In this document: positions 1 to 6,907 of the stretch, piece by piece
Position numbering within the stretch: the stretch's first letter is position 1
Layout: the number at the start of each line of letters is the position of its first letter
Assembly (NCBI GenBank): GCA_029098065.1
Contig: JAQXNP010000103.1
Span: forward strand, 1 to 14,472
Source of the DNA: Clostridiales bacterium
Lineage (GTDB): Bacteria; Bacillota; Clostridia; Oscillospirales; Oscillospiraceae
Direction: 5' to 3'
DNA length: 14,472 nucleotides
The notes under the pieces: model-generated
The model's database searches: none
What the model was told of the DNA's origin: nothing
The model's input: only the letters and a program-made list of their open reading frames with translations
Translations under genes and position numbers: made by a program

Positions 1-500
1 ACAACACGGGGGTCCATCCGGAGAGCTATTCCGCCGCCGAGGGCCTGCTGGACAGGTGCGGCTATACCTTGCGGGATGTGGCCGCCGGGGCCATCGGTCA
101 GCTGCCCCAGCGGGTGGCCGCCTATGGCGAGGCCCGGGCGGCGGAGGAGCTGGGGGTGGGCCTGCCCACCCTTCGGGATGTGGTAAAGGAGCTGATGAAG
201 CCGGGCCGGGACCCCCGGGATGAGCTGCCCGCCCCTCACCTGCGCACCGATGTGATGGATCTGAAGGACCTGAAGCCGGGGATGGAGCTCACCGGCACCG
301 TGCGGAACGTCATCGACTTCGGCGCCTTTGTGGACATCGGGGTCCACCAGGACGGGCTGGTCCATATCAGCCAGATCAGCGACAGGTTCATCCGGCACCC
401 TGGCGAGGTGCTGTCAGTGGGAGATGTGGTCACTGTGTGGGTACTGGGTGTGGATGAGAAGAAAAAGCGCATCAGTCTGACCATGAAGCGGCCGAAATAA
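1..500 (+). CDS. tex: Tex family S1-domain RNA-binding protein, C-terminal part (5' truncated)
   Basis: The open frame runs in from the left edge (first full codon at 3) to a TAA at 498-500, giving about 165 residues of the C-terminal end. The first visible residues, NTGVHPESY, match the conserved helix-hairpin-helix region of Tex, and the last third (about nt 261-491) is a textbook S1 RNA-binding domain: LKPGMELTGTVRNVIDFGAF, then DGLVHISQIS and KKRISLTMK. Tex proteins are roughly 700-750 residues long, bind nucleic acid and act in transcription-related processes in the cytoplasm; the N-terminal Tex, YqgF-like and HhH domains lie outside the window. The ATG/TTG codons inside this stretch are internal and are not the gene start. 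Two strong hairpins follow directly after the stop. Identification as Tex rather than another S1 protein rests on the NTGVHPESY segment and the spacing to the terminal S1 domain. Confidence 0.9.
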   Translation, partial: NTGVHPESYSAAEGLLDRCGYTLRDVAAGAIGQLPQRVAAYGEARAAEELGVGLPTLRDVVKELMKPGRDPRDELPAPHLRTDVMDLKDLKPGMELTGTVRNVIDFGAFVDIGVHQDGLVHISQISDRFIRHPGEVLSVGDVVTVWVLGVDEKKKRISLTMKRPK

Positions 501-514
501 TGATAGATCCGATC

Positions 515-560
515 AAAACGCCTGGGAGAGACGCTGATACAGCGCTCTCCCAGGCGTTTT
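515..560. terminator. Bidirectional intrinsic terminator after tex
   Basis: Perfect 16-bp inverted repeat AAAACGCCTGGGAGAG (515-530) and CTCTCCCAGGCGTTTT (545-560), extended by an inner CGCT/AGCG pair (532-535 with 541-544) after a one-base bulge. The arm ends give TTTT on either strand, so it can end the tex transcript and, from the other side, serve the convergent regulator gene. Confidence 0.85.
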
Positions 561-606
561 ACAGCCCGGCGGGCCGAGATGCTCTCTCGGCCCGCCGGGC
601 TGTTTT
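561..606. terminator. Second hairpin terminator between tex and the SorC regulator
   Basis: Perfect 18-bp GC-rich inverted repeat, arms 561-578 and 586-603 with a 7-base loop, followed on the + strand by TTTT (603-606). It directly abuts the first hairpin and touches the stop codon of the minus-strand regulator (605-607). On the + strand it is a back-up terminator for tex; in the minus-strand RNA it is the first 3' hairpin of the regulator transcript, with the poly-U supplied only by the next hairpin. Confidence 0.75.
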
Positions 607-1573
607 ATGTGTCCTCCGGCAGATCGTCGATATAGCTTTCCAGACGCAGGGCCAGGCTTTCGTCCACCACCAGGACATTGATGAGGCCGCTGCGCAGGAC
701 GCTCAGGGCGGAGGGAAGGGTGTTCTTTCCCGTGAGGATGCCGATGGAGTAGGGGATCTTCCGAAGCTGCTCCTGACTGATGGCCAGGATCCGGTCGTTG
801 ATGCCGGCGTTGCAGGAGTGCCCGTTCTGGTCGAAATAATATCCGCAGACGCAGGAGACCACCCGCACCTCGCTGAGCTGGAGAAGGTCCGCCTTGGTGA
901 GCCACTCCTGCCGGGAGAGGTTCCGGGCATACAGGTCGGGCTGGCTCACTTCAAAGATGGCCACGTCGATGTCCTGATAGCGCTTCATGGTGTTGTGCAG
1001 CAGCGCGTTATCCAGCAGCTCCTGCTTGGTCCGCTTGGAGCGGACCATCAGCGGGGCATTGAGGACATAGCCGGTGCCGTTGAGCTTGGAGACAAAGAGA
1101 GAGATGAGCCCGTTGGATTCCTCCAGAGAGGCGGTGGAGGAGGCCGCCCCCAGCATCTGAATCACATCCACATGGAGGTTGTATTCATTTTTGAGGTTCC
1201 GGCCGGTGTAATAACAGGCTCTGCCCCGGCCCACCCCCAAAAGCATGTTGTCCTGAAGGATGCTCTCCAGGTAGAGGGCCACCCGTTCGCCGGCATGGCG
1301 GGCCACCCGCTCCTCAGAGGAATCGGAGGGGACGATGATGGCGTCCTTCAGGCCAAAGGCGCCGCACAGCTTGTGGCCCAGCTCCGGGCGTTTGGAGATG
1401 TTGTCGTGGACGACGATCTCCACAATGCCGTCATCAACGCACTTTTTCAGGATGCGGGAGATGTTGGAACGGCTCATTCCGGTGGCGGCGGCGATCTGAT
1501 CCTGGGATTCGCCATTGATGTAATACATCTTTGCGATATCGATGGCGGTTTGTTTTCTGTAAGCTGCGTTCAT
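605..1573 (-). CDS. SorC-family (sugar-binding) transcriptional regulator
   Basis: This 322-residue protein has the usual SorC layout. An N-terminal winged HTH has its recognition region at about residues 22-45 (SQDQIAAATGMSRSNISRIL). A long C-terminal sugar-binding domain covers about 60-315. Family marks seen are GVGRGRA (113-119), the glycine/aspartate-rich strand VVSCVCGYYFDQNG (238-251), NDRILAISQEQLRKIP (259-274), and a closing SGLINVLVVDESLA segment (295-308). SorC proteins are usually tetramers whose DNA binding is set by a phosphorylated sugar; that is family knowledge. The gene is divergent from the kinase/ABC operon, with a shared 513-bp control region, so it is very likely that operon's local regulator and may be autoregulated. 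The ATG at 1571-1573 is chosen because the HTH begins soon after it; only a weak GGA lies upstream. The ligand cannot be told from sequence. Confidence 0.9.
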   Translation of the reverse strand: MNAAYRKQTAIDIAKMYYINGESQDQIAAATGMSRSNISRILKKCVDDGIVEIVVHDNISKRPELGHKLCGAFGLKDAIIVPSDSSEERVARHAGERVALYLESILQDNMLLGVGRGRACYYTGRNLKNEYNLHVDVIQMLGAASSTASLEESNGLISLFVSKLNGTGYVLNAPLMVRSKRTKQELLDNALLHNTMKRYQDIDVAIFEVSQPDLYARNLSRQEWLTKADLLQLSEVRVVSCVCGYYFDQNGHSCNAGINDRILAISQEQLRKIPYSIGILTGKNTLPSALSVLRSGLINVLVVDESLALRLESYIDDLPEDT

Positions 1574-1682
1574 GATGATTCCAACTCTGTATGTAAAAGT
1601 TTCCTGCCGTTCGGTGTCCCTTCCGGGGAGAACGTCTGGTGCGGAATCTGGACTCCGGAAGAGAGAAGCGGCAAATTACATA

Positions 1683-1710
1683 ATTATACCATATCACGTT
1701 TTTGAGTAAA
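1683..1710 (-). promoter_or_regulatory. Predicted promoter of the SorC regulator gene
   Basis: On the minus strand a perfect -10 TATAAT (plus-strand 1688-1683) lies 16 bp downstream of a 4/6 -35 TTTACT (1710-1705). This would give a 5' leader of about 100 nt to the ATG at 1573. The -35 overlaps a TGTGAA-type box (1708-1716), which fits autoregulation. This is a pattern call, not a mapped start. Confidence 0.55.
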
Positions 1711-1896
1711 TGTGAAGAAAAGAAATTTTGGTTAAATGTGAAAAGAGGGCTTGTTTTCATCAAATTTGTTCATGGCAGAAAACGAGATTTTTACAGAATT
1801 TTTATCCTGCTTGATGAAAATGTGAAGCATTTTGCATAATATATTTGCGAAAAATTGTCGTTTTTGACTAGACTGACTCGTTTCACATTGAACAAA
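1708..1896. promoter_or_regulatory. Candidate operator array for the SorC regulator
   Basis: The AT-rich divergent spacer carries repeated short words. AATGTGAA occurs at 1709-1716, 1735-1742 and 1819-1826, and in inverted form (TTCACATT) at 1882-1889. TTTTCATCAA at 1754-1763 is matched by its inverse TTGATGAAAA at 1811-1820, and TTTGTTCA at 1765-1772 by TGAACAAA at 1889-1896. The first boxes sit at the regulator's -35, the last just upstream of the kinase -35 at 1918. Multiple half-sites spread over about 190 bp would suit a tetrameric SorC protein bridging two sites. Which words are the true operator is inference; AT-rich DNA gives some chance matches. Confidence 0.45.
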
Positions 1897-1902
1897 ATCC
1901 AT

Positions 1903-1946
1903 CTTTTTTTAAAAATATTGACAAATGTTACTTTTGGGCGTATAAA
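1903..1946 (+). promoter_or_regulatory. Near-consensus sigma-A promoter of the kinase/ABC operon
   Basis: A perfect -35 TTGACA (1918-1923), exactly 17 bp of spacer, and a -10 TATAAA (1941-1946, 5/6) form a strong vegetative promoter. An A/T run just upstream (1903-1917) resembles an UP element. Transcription should start near 1953, leaving a leader of about 130 nt before the kinase ATG. A promoter this strong implies that control comes from the repressor or from the leader rather than from weak polymerase binding. Confidence 0.8.
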
Positions 1947-2020
1947 AGAAAATAGAAACGAAAATGGAAATGAAACACAGCGGTCGCAAAGAGTAATGGG
2001 GCACATGCGGCATGGCTCCG

Positions 2021-2044
2021 GCCGCCGGTTGAGGCCCCGGCGGC
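2021..2044 (+). promoter_or_regulatory. GC-rich leader hairpin upstream of the kinase gene
   Basis: GCCGCCGG (2021-2028) and CCGGCGGC (2037-2044) form a perfect 8-bp GC stem with an 8-base loop in the 5' leader. No U-run follows, so it is not an intrinsic terminator. It lies about 25 bases before the Shine-Dalgarno sequence (GGAGGGG, 2071-2077) and could protect the 5' end or affect translation; either role is a guess. Confidence 0.35.
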
Positions 2045-2086
2045 GGATCGGAAATTTGACCGAACAGGTTGGAGGGGTTGTGTCTT

Positions 2087-3766
2087 ATGGATAAGAAATA
2101 CGCGATCGGAATGGATTTCGGCACGCTTTCTGCCCGGGCGGTGCTGATCGACCTCAGTACGGGGGAGGAAGCTCTCTCTTCCGTCTATGGGTATCAGGAC
2201 GCTGTTATCGATGAGATCCTTCCCAATTCCAACGTGAAGCTGCCCTCTGATTACGCGCTGCAGAATCCGGTGGACTATCGGGACGCCACCATCGGCCTTC
2301 TGAAGGACATCTGTGTCAACTCCCATGTTCCGCCGGAGGATATTATCTCGATCGGCCTGGATTTTACCGCCTGCACCGTCGTGGCGGTGGATGAGGAGAT
2401 GTGCCCGCTGTGCATGCAGAGCGCGTTCGCCCGCAATCCCCACAGCTGGGTCAAGCTGTGGAAGCACCATGGAGCGCAGCGGGAGGCCGATCTGATCAAT
2501 CAGACCGCCCGGGACCGGGGAGAGAATTTCATCCGGCATTACGGGAATACCTCCTCCAGCGAGTGGATGTTCGCCAAGATTCTGGAGACCTATTTCAAGG
2601 CGCCCGAAGTCTATCGGGCCACTTATAAATTCATGGAAGCGGGAGACTGGATCGTCTGGCTGCTCACCGGAGCGGTCACCACCAGCACCTGTATGGCCGG
2701 CTTCAAGGCTTTCTGGAACGAAGAGGACGGCTATCCCAGCAAAGAGTTTTTCGCGGCCATTTCTCCGGAACTGGCCGATGTGACCGACAAGCTGGTCCAG
2801 GATGTCTACACCGTGGGCAGCCGGGCCGGCGGACTGACGGAGACCATGGCCCGGGCCACGGGACTGAAGGCGGGGACCAGCGTGTCCGTATCCATGATCG
2901 ACGCCCACGCGGCGGTACCGGTGGTGGGAGCCACCGGCGGGAACTCCTTCATGATGACCATGGGCACCTCCATCTGCCACATTCTCCTGAGCAAAAAAGA
3001 GATCCTGATGGACGGTATCTGCGGGGTGGTGAAGGACGGCGTCATCCCCGGCTATTACGGCTATGAGGCGGGACAGGCCGCCGTGGGAGATATCTACGAC
3101 TGGTTTATTACCCACTTTGCCTCCGATGAGTGTTACGACAGCGCCTCCCAGAAAAATGTCTCGCCCTTTACGGTGATGGACGAGCGGGCGGCGGCTCTGA
3201 AGGCGGGAGAGAGCGGCCTGCTGGCCCTGGACTGGTGGAATGGGAACCGCTCCATGCTCAACAACGCCAACCTGACCGGCCTCATTATGGGCATGACCCT
3301 GAACACCCGTCAGGAGGACGTCTACCGGGCGCTGATCGAGGCCACCGCCTTTGGAACGAGGAACATCGTGGAGTGTATGCAGAAGCAGGGCATCTCGGTG
3401 GAACACATTTACGCCTGCGGCGGATTGTCCCGGAAGAGCCGGCTGGTGATGCAGATCTTTGCCGATGTGCTGGGCAGGGACATCACGGTGACCTCCATTG
3501 AGCAGACCACCGCCTACGGCGCGGCTATGTACGGCATGGTGGCGGCGGGGAAGGAGCGGGGCGGATTCGATACCTTTTCCGAGGCTTCCAGGGGCCTGTT
3601 CAGCGGGGCGGAGAAAATTTTCCGGCCCGACATGGACAACCATAGAATCTACTCTCAGCTTTTCCAGTATTACCAGCGGCTGACAGATATTTTCGGCCGG
3701 GACTGCAAGGATGTCATGCCGGCGTTGAAACGGATCCGCGATGAAGTGGAGGCGGAAAGTGACTGA
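2087..3766 (+). CDS. FGGY-family carbohydrate kinase, ribulokinase (AraB)-like
   Basis: A 559-residue cytoplasmic sugar kinase that transfers phosphate from ATP to a ketose or polyol. The N-terminal phosphate-binding loop is DFGTLSARA (10-18), with IGLDFTACTVV at 89-99 in the same lobe. The likely catalytic base is D272 in SMIDAHAA. The C-terminal ATP lobe has ALDWWNGNRS (380-389), EATAFGTRNIVECM (418-431) and the adenosine-site CGGLSRKS (444-451). The length and the NPHSW..LWKHHGA, LDWWNG and ATAFGTRNI blocks are those of ribulokinases (AraB, about 560 residues) and not of xylulokinase or glycerol kinase. ATG 2087 is preferred over the in-frame TTG at 2069, because GGAGGGG at 2071-2077 lies 9 bases before the ATG and the protein family starts at MDKKYAIG. 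It is the first gene of the operon. Since no arabinose isomerase or ribulose-phosphate epimerase is nearby, the true substrate could be another ketopentose or pentitol. Confidence 0.9.
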   Translation: MDKKYAIGMDFGTLSARAVLIDLSTGEEALSSVYGYQDAVIDEILPNSNVKLPSDYALQNPVDYRDATIGLLKDICVNSHVPPEDIISIGLDFTACTVVAVDEEMCPLCMQSAFARNPHSWVKLWKHHGAQREADLINQTARDRGENFIRHYGNTSSSEWMFAKILETYFKAPEVYRATYKFMEAGDWIVWLLTGAVTTSTCMAGFKAFWNEEDGYPSKEFFAAISPELADVTDKLVQDVYTVGSRAGGLTETMARATGLKAGTSVSVSMIDAHAAVPVVGATGGNSFMMTMGTSICHILLSKKEILMDGICGVVKDGVIPGYYGYEAGQAAVGDIYDWFITHFASDECYDSASQKNVSPFTVMDERAAALKAGESGLLALDWWNGNRSMLNNANLTGLIMGMTLNTRQEDVYRALIEATAFGTRNIVECMQKQGISVEHIYACGGLSRKSRLVMQIFADVLGRDITVTSIEQTTAYGAAMYGMVAAGKERGGFDTFSEASRGLFSGAEKIFRPDMDNHRIYSQLFQYYQRLTDIFGRDCKDVMPALKRIRDEVEAESD

Positions 3767-3805
3767 GTGTGCCTGACGTAAGCAGAGAAAGGAGTTTTGA
3801 AGAAC

Positions 3806-4585
3806 ATGGCGCAGCAGGATAACATGCCCCAAAAGGGTGAAGTGATTATCGAAGCGAAAGACATCGTCAAAAATTACGGCCACCTCCAGGCGCTCCGGGG
3901 GGCAAATCTGAAGATCCACGCCGGAGAGGTCACGGCGCTTTTGGGGGACAACGGCGCGGGCAAATCCACTATGGCCAACATCATCTGCGGCGCCATTCCC
4001 CGCACTTCCGGCACTCTGATCTGCCGGGGGAAGGAAGTGAACGTGCAGTCCATCCATCAGGCCCAGGAGATGGGCATTCAGGTGGTCTATCAGGACCTGG
4101 CCCTGGCTCCCGACCTGAGCGTACCCAACAATATCTTCCTGGGCCGCGAGATCATCAAGGACACCTTCTTCGGACGGCTGTTCAAGCTTCTGGACACGCA
4201 GAAGATGACCGAGATCAGCAAGGAGCACCTGGCGGAGCTGGGCATCGGCCTGAAGTCCATGAGCGTGCCGGTGAAGTCCCTGTCCGGCGGCGAGCGGCAG
4301 GCCCTGGCGGTGGCCCGGGCGGTCATGTGGTGCACTTCCGCCCTGATCATGGACGAGCCCACCGCGGCTCTGGGCGCCCGGCAGCAGGCGCTGGTCTATC
4401 AGACCATGCGGGCGGCGGCCAACAAGAATCTGGGCGTGCTGGTGATTTCCCACGATATCCCCAAGATGATCGAGGTGGCGGACCGGATCTGCATCATGCG
4501 GCAGGGTATGGTGATCGCCGACCTGATGGCAAAAGAGACCAATCTGCAGACCGTCCTGTCGCTGATGCTGACAGGTCAGGCATAA
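3806..4585 (+). CDS. Sugar ABC transporter ATP-binding protein, single-NBD type
   Basis: A 259-residue ATPase for carbohydrate import. All motifs are present: Walker A GDNGAGKST (47-55), Q-loop VVYQDL (Q96), signature LSGGERQ (159-165), Walker B ALIMDEPTAALG (179-190, catalytic E184) and H-loop ISHD (H216). It resembles one half of RbsA/XylG-type proteins, which normally carry two NBDs in about 500 residues; here only one is encoded, as in FrcA-like systems, so the active transporter would use a homodimer. The Walker B run ends in ALG instead of ALD, which is common in this subgroup. ATG 3806 is chosen: AAAGGAG (3788-3794) is 11 bases upstream, whereas the in-frame TTG at 3797 is only 2 bases from it. 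The gene lies 39 bp after the kinase and 27 bp before the permease. Confidence 0.9.
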   Translation: MAQQDNMPQKGEVIIEAKDIVKNYGHLQALRGANLKIHAGEVTALLGDNGAGKSTMANIICGAIPRTSGTLICRGKEVNVQSIHQAQEMGIQVVYQDLALAPDLSVPNNIFLGREIIKDTFFGRLFKLLDTQKMTEISKEHLAELGIGLKSMSVPVKSLSGGERQALAVARAVMWCTSALIMDEPTAALGARQQALVYQTMRAAANKNLGVLVISHDIPKMIEVADRICIMRQGMVIADLMAKETNLQTVLSLMLTGQA

Positions 4586-4612
4586 GTCATTAAGAAGAAA
4601 GGAGCGGTCAAG

Positions 4613-5713
4613 GTGGAAGATAAAGATGTAACCCGGGTAGAGAAACCGAAAAGCGCGGAAGAGCTCCTGAAGAGCAAGGGCGTGTCCAGCATAGAGCAGA
4701 AGGGGCAGACCAAAATCCAGGCTTTTCTGGGCTCCTCCATGGCATTTGTCATTGTCCTTGAGGTAATGATCATTATTTTCTTCGGCGTCCTGTCGAAGCC
4801 GGGGACATTCCTGACGGTGACAAACTTCATGAATATCCTCCTGAACTCCTCCCAGATGGTGATTCTGGCCATCGGCCTGACCTTCGTCATCGCCAGCGGC
4901 CATATGGATCTCTCTCTGGGCATGAACCTGATCCTGTCGTCCATCATTGGTTCGAAGGTGTTCAAGGCGGTGGCCTCCACTCCTGAACTGCTGAGCCAGG
5001 GTGAATATCCCCGTCTGGGGCTGGGCATCGTGGCCGGAATCGCGGCGGCGATCCTCTGCGGCATGCTGTGCGGCGGAATCAACGCCTTTACCACCTCAAA
5101 ACTGAAGCTGGTCCCCTTTATCGCGACGCTGGCCAGCATGTACATCTTCCAGGGCGCGGCCATGGTCATCTGCAACGGCGCCCAGGAAAAGAACCTGCCC
5201 CGGATCTTCCAGACCTATTTCGGACATGCCAAGCTCTTCGGCGTGATTCCCTACCAGGCTATTCTCGCCATCGCGCTGGGCGTCATCTTTGCCCTGATCA
5301 TGCGCTACACCAGGTTCGGCCTGTATGTCCGGGCCATCGGCTCCAACCGGGAGTCCGCCCGCCGGGCAGGCATCAAGGTGGAGATGAACTGCTTCAAGAT
5401 CTATATGCTGCTGGGCGCCATGGCCGGTGTCGCAGGCTGCTTCGATGTGGCCCGCTACTCCACCACAAACCCCTCCGGCCATATCTCCGACGGTATGATG
5501 GCCATCATGGCCGTGGTCATGGGCGGTACCAGTATGAAGGGCGGCATCGCCTCGGTTCCCGGCGCTATGCTGGCCGTGCTGATCCCCGTCACCCTGCAGA
5601 CCGGGATGGTCGTGCTGGGAATGAACTCTTATTTCCAGCTGATCGTCACCGGCATCTTCCTCATCATCGCCGTCTATGTAGACTATGTCCGCAATTTGAA
5701 GCCCAAGAGCTGA
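4613..5713 (+). CDS. Sugar ABC transporter permease, RbsC/BPD_transp_2 family
   Basis: A 366-residue membrane protein with a hydrophilic N-terminal extension of about 43 residues and then roughly nine or ten hydrophobic segments. Recognition marks are GLTFVIASGHMDLSLGMNLI, the family's GGIDLSVG block in altered form, and the cytoplasmic coupling loop YVRAIGSNRESARRAGIKV followed by a KIYMLLGAMAGVAG helix. It forms the membrane channel with the upstream ATPase and the downstream binding lipoprotein. The GTG start at 4613-4615 is supported by AAAGGAG at 4598-4604, 8 bases upstream. Other RbsC-type permeases are about 320-340 residues, so the extra length is the N-terminal tail. The substrate cannot be told from the permease. 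Confidence 0.9.
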   Translation: MEDKDVTRVEKPKSAEELLKSKGVSSIEQKGQTKIQAFLGSSMAFVIVLEVMIIIFFGVLSKPGTFLTVTNFMNILLNSSQMVILAIGLTFVIASGHMDLSLGMNLILSSIIGSKVFKAVASTPELLSQGEYPRLGLGIVAGIAAAILCGMLCGGINAFTTSKLKLVPFIATLASMYIFQGAAMVICNGAQEKNLPRIFQTYFGHAKLFGVIPYQAILAIALGVIFALIMRYTRFGLYVRAIGSNRESARRAGIKVEMNCFKIYMLLGAMAGVAGCFDVARYSTTNPSGHISDGMMAIMAVVMGGTSMKGGIASVPGAMLAVLIPVTLQTGMVVLGMNSYFQLIVTGIFLIIAVYVDYVRNLKPKS

Positions 5714-5782
5714 GCACTCGGAACTTGATGTGGTGCTACTTCCGAAAGGAATTAACACAATAAAATTTAGGAGGATAACAAC

Positions 5783-6856
5783 ATGAAAAAGACACTTGCC
5801 GTTTTCCTGTCCCTGACCCTCTCTCTTGGCATACTTGCCGGATGCGGCGGAAATTCCGCCGAGTCTGCCGCTCCCAGTGAGGCGGCTGAGTCCGCTGCTG
5901 TCGAGAGCCCCGCTGCGGAGAGCGATCGCGTCTACATCGGCGCCGTGGCCGCCGAGGCCGGCATCCCCTACTTCACCACCATGCAGTGGGGCGCCATGGA
6001 TGCCGCTGAGGACTACAACGTGGAGCTCTACTGGACCGGTCCTGCCGAGTGGGATTTCTCCAAGCAGCAGAACTACATTGACGGTGTGCTTGCCACGAAC
6101 CCCGACGCCCTGCTGCTGGTCCCCACTGACTCTGACGCCTACATTTCCTACGTGGAAGAATGGATGGCGGACGGTCTGCCCGTCATCTGCTGCGACGCTG
6201 TACTGAAGGAGCATGTGGACCTGGTGGGCTACAACTCCAACCCCTATGAGGGCGGCGCCACCGCCGCGAAGATTTTCTTCGAGATGAACGGCCCCGGCGG
6301 CGTGTATCAGCCTGTCTCCACCAACCCCGGTGCCTACGGCGCCAACCTGCGTACCAATGGCTTTATCGATACCATGAAGGAACTGGATCCCACCTGCAAG
6401 ATGCTGGAAGTCCTGTATCCCACCAATGACGCCAACAAGGCCGCTGAACTGGTCTCCGCCTCTATCACCGGCAATCCCGATATGACCGGTATCTTCGTGG
6501 CCACCTCCGCTCCTGCTTCCGGTGCCGCCTCTGCCGTCATTGAGGCCGGCAAGTCCGGCGAGATCAAGGTCGCTGCCTTCGACGCCGATCCTCAGCAGGT
6601 CCAGGACCTGAAGGGCGGTATTTACGATGTACTCATCGCCCAGGATCCCTACCAGATGGGCTATGACGCTGTGATGAACCTGGCCAAGTACGTCCGCGGT
6701 GAGATCACCGAGGAAGATCTGGCCGCCACCTTCAACGATTCCGAGGTGGATGGCGTTGTCCACTATGATACCGCCGCCCTGACCCGGGAAAACATCGACA
6801 ACCCCGAGAACAAGAAGTTCCAGTACATCGCTGAGCTTTCCGACGTGGGCTATTAA
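5783..6856 (+). CDS. Sugar ABC transporter substrate-binding lipoprotein (Peripla_BP_4 type)
   Basis: A 357-residue secreted lipoprotein. It opens with MKK, a hydrophobic stretch and a lipobox LAGC, with the lipidated Cys at 21. A low-complexity Ala/Ser/Glu linker (about 22-47) tethers the domain to the membrane. The rest (about 48-345) is a two-lobe periplasmic-binding fold of the RbsB type: VYIGAVAAEAGIPYFTTMQW, DGVLATNPDALLLVPTDSDA, then VAAFDADPQQVQDLKGG and LIAQDPYQMGYDAVM. It captures the substrate outside the cell for the permease. The gap from the permease is 69 bp, longer than elsewhere in the operon, and AGGAGG (5769-5774) sits 8 bases before the ATG. Codon use is biased to C/T-ending codons and nearly lacks GCG and CGG, unlike the flanking genes, which suggests high expression. 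Confidence 0.93.
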   Translation: MKKTLAVFLSLTLSLGILAGCGGNSAESAAPSEAAESAAVESPAAESDRVYIGAVAAEAGIPYFTTMQWGAMDAAEDYNVELYWTGPAEWDFSKQQNYIDGVLATNPDALLLVPTDSDAYISYVEEWMADGLPVICCDAVLKEHVDLVGYNSNPYEGGATAAKIFFEMNGPGGVYQPVSTNPGAYGANLRTNGFIDTMKELDPTCKMLEVLYPTNDANKAAELVSASITGNPDMTGIFVATSAPASGAASAVIEAGKSGEIKVAAFDADPQQVQDLKGGIYDVLIAQDPYQMGYDAVMNLAKYVRGEITEEDLAATFNDSEVDGVVHYDTAALTRENIDNPENKKFQYIAELSDVGY

Positions 6857-6907
6857 GCTGACTGACCCCGCCGCTCATACAAGCACAAGCTATAAGGAGA
6901 GAATAAG

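Noticed and set aside
500..1705. 401-codon open frame on the plus strand
   Set aside because: It begins in the tex terminator region and runs antisense to the well-supported SorC regulator; the translation has no domain.
3797..3808. TTG at 3797 as the ATPase start
   Set aside because: It is only 2 bases from the ribosome binding site; the ATG at 3806 has workable spacing and fits the family start better.
1928..4903. 991-codon open frame on the minus strand
   Set aside because: It runs antisense to the kinase and ATPase genes, whose motifs are intact; its translation is His/Gly/Arg-rich with no recognisable domain. It is a by-product of GC-rich codon use.
5096..6763. 555-codon open frame on the minus strand
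   Set aside because: It is antisense to the permease and the binding protein, with Gly/His/Val-rich low-complexity content and no family motif, and no ribosome binding site at its start.
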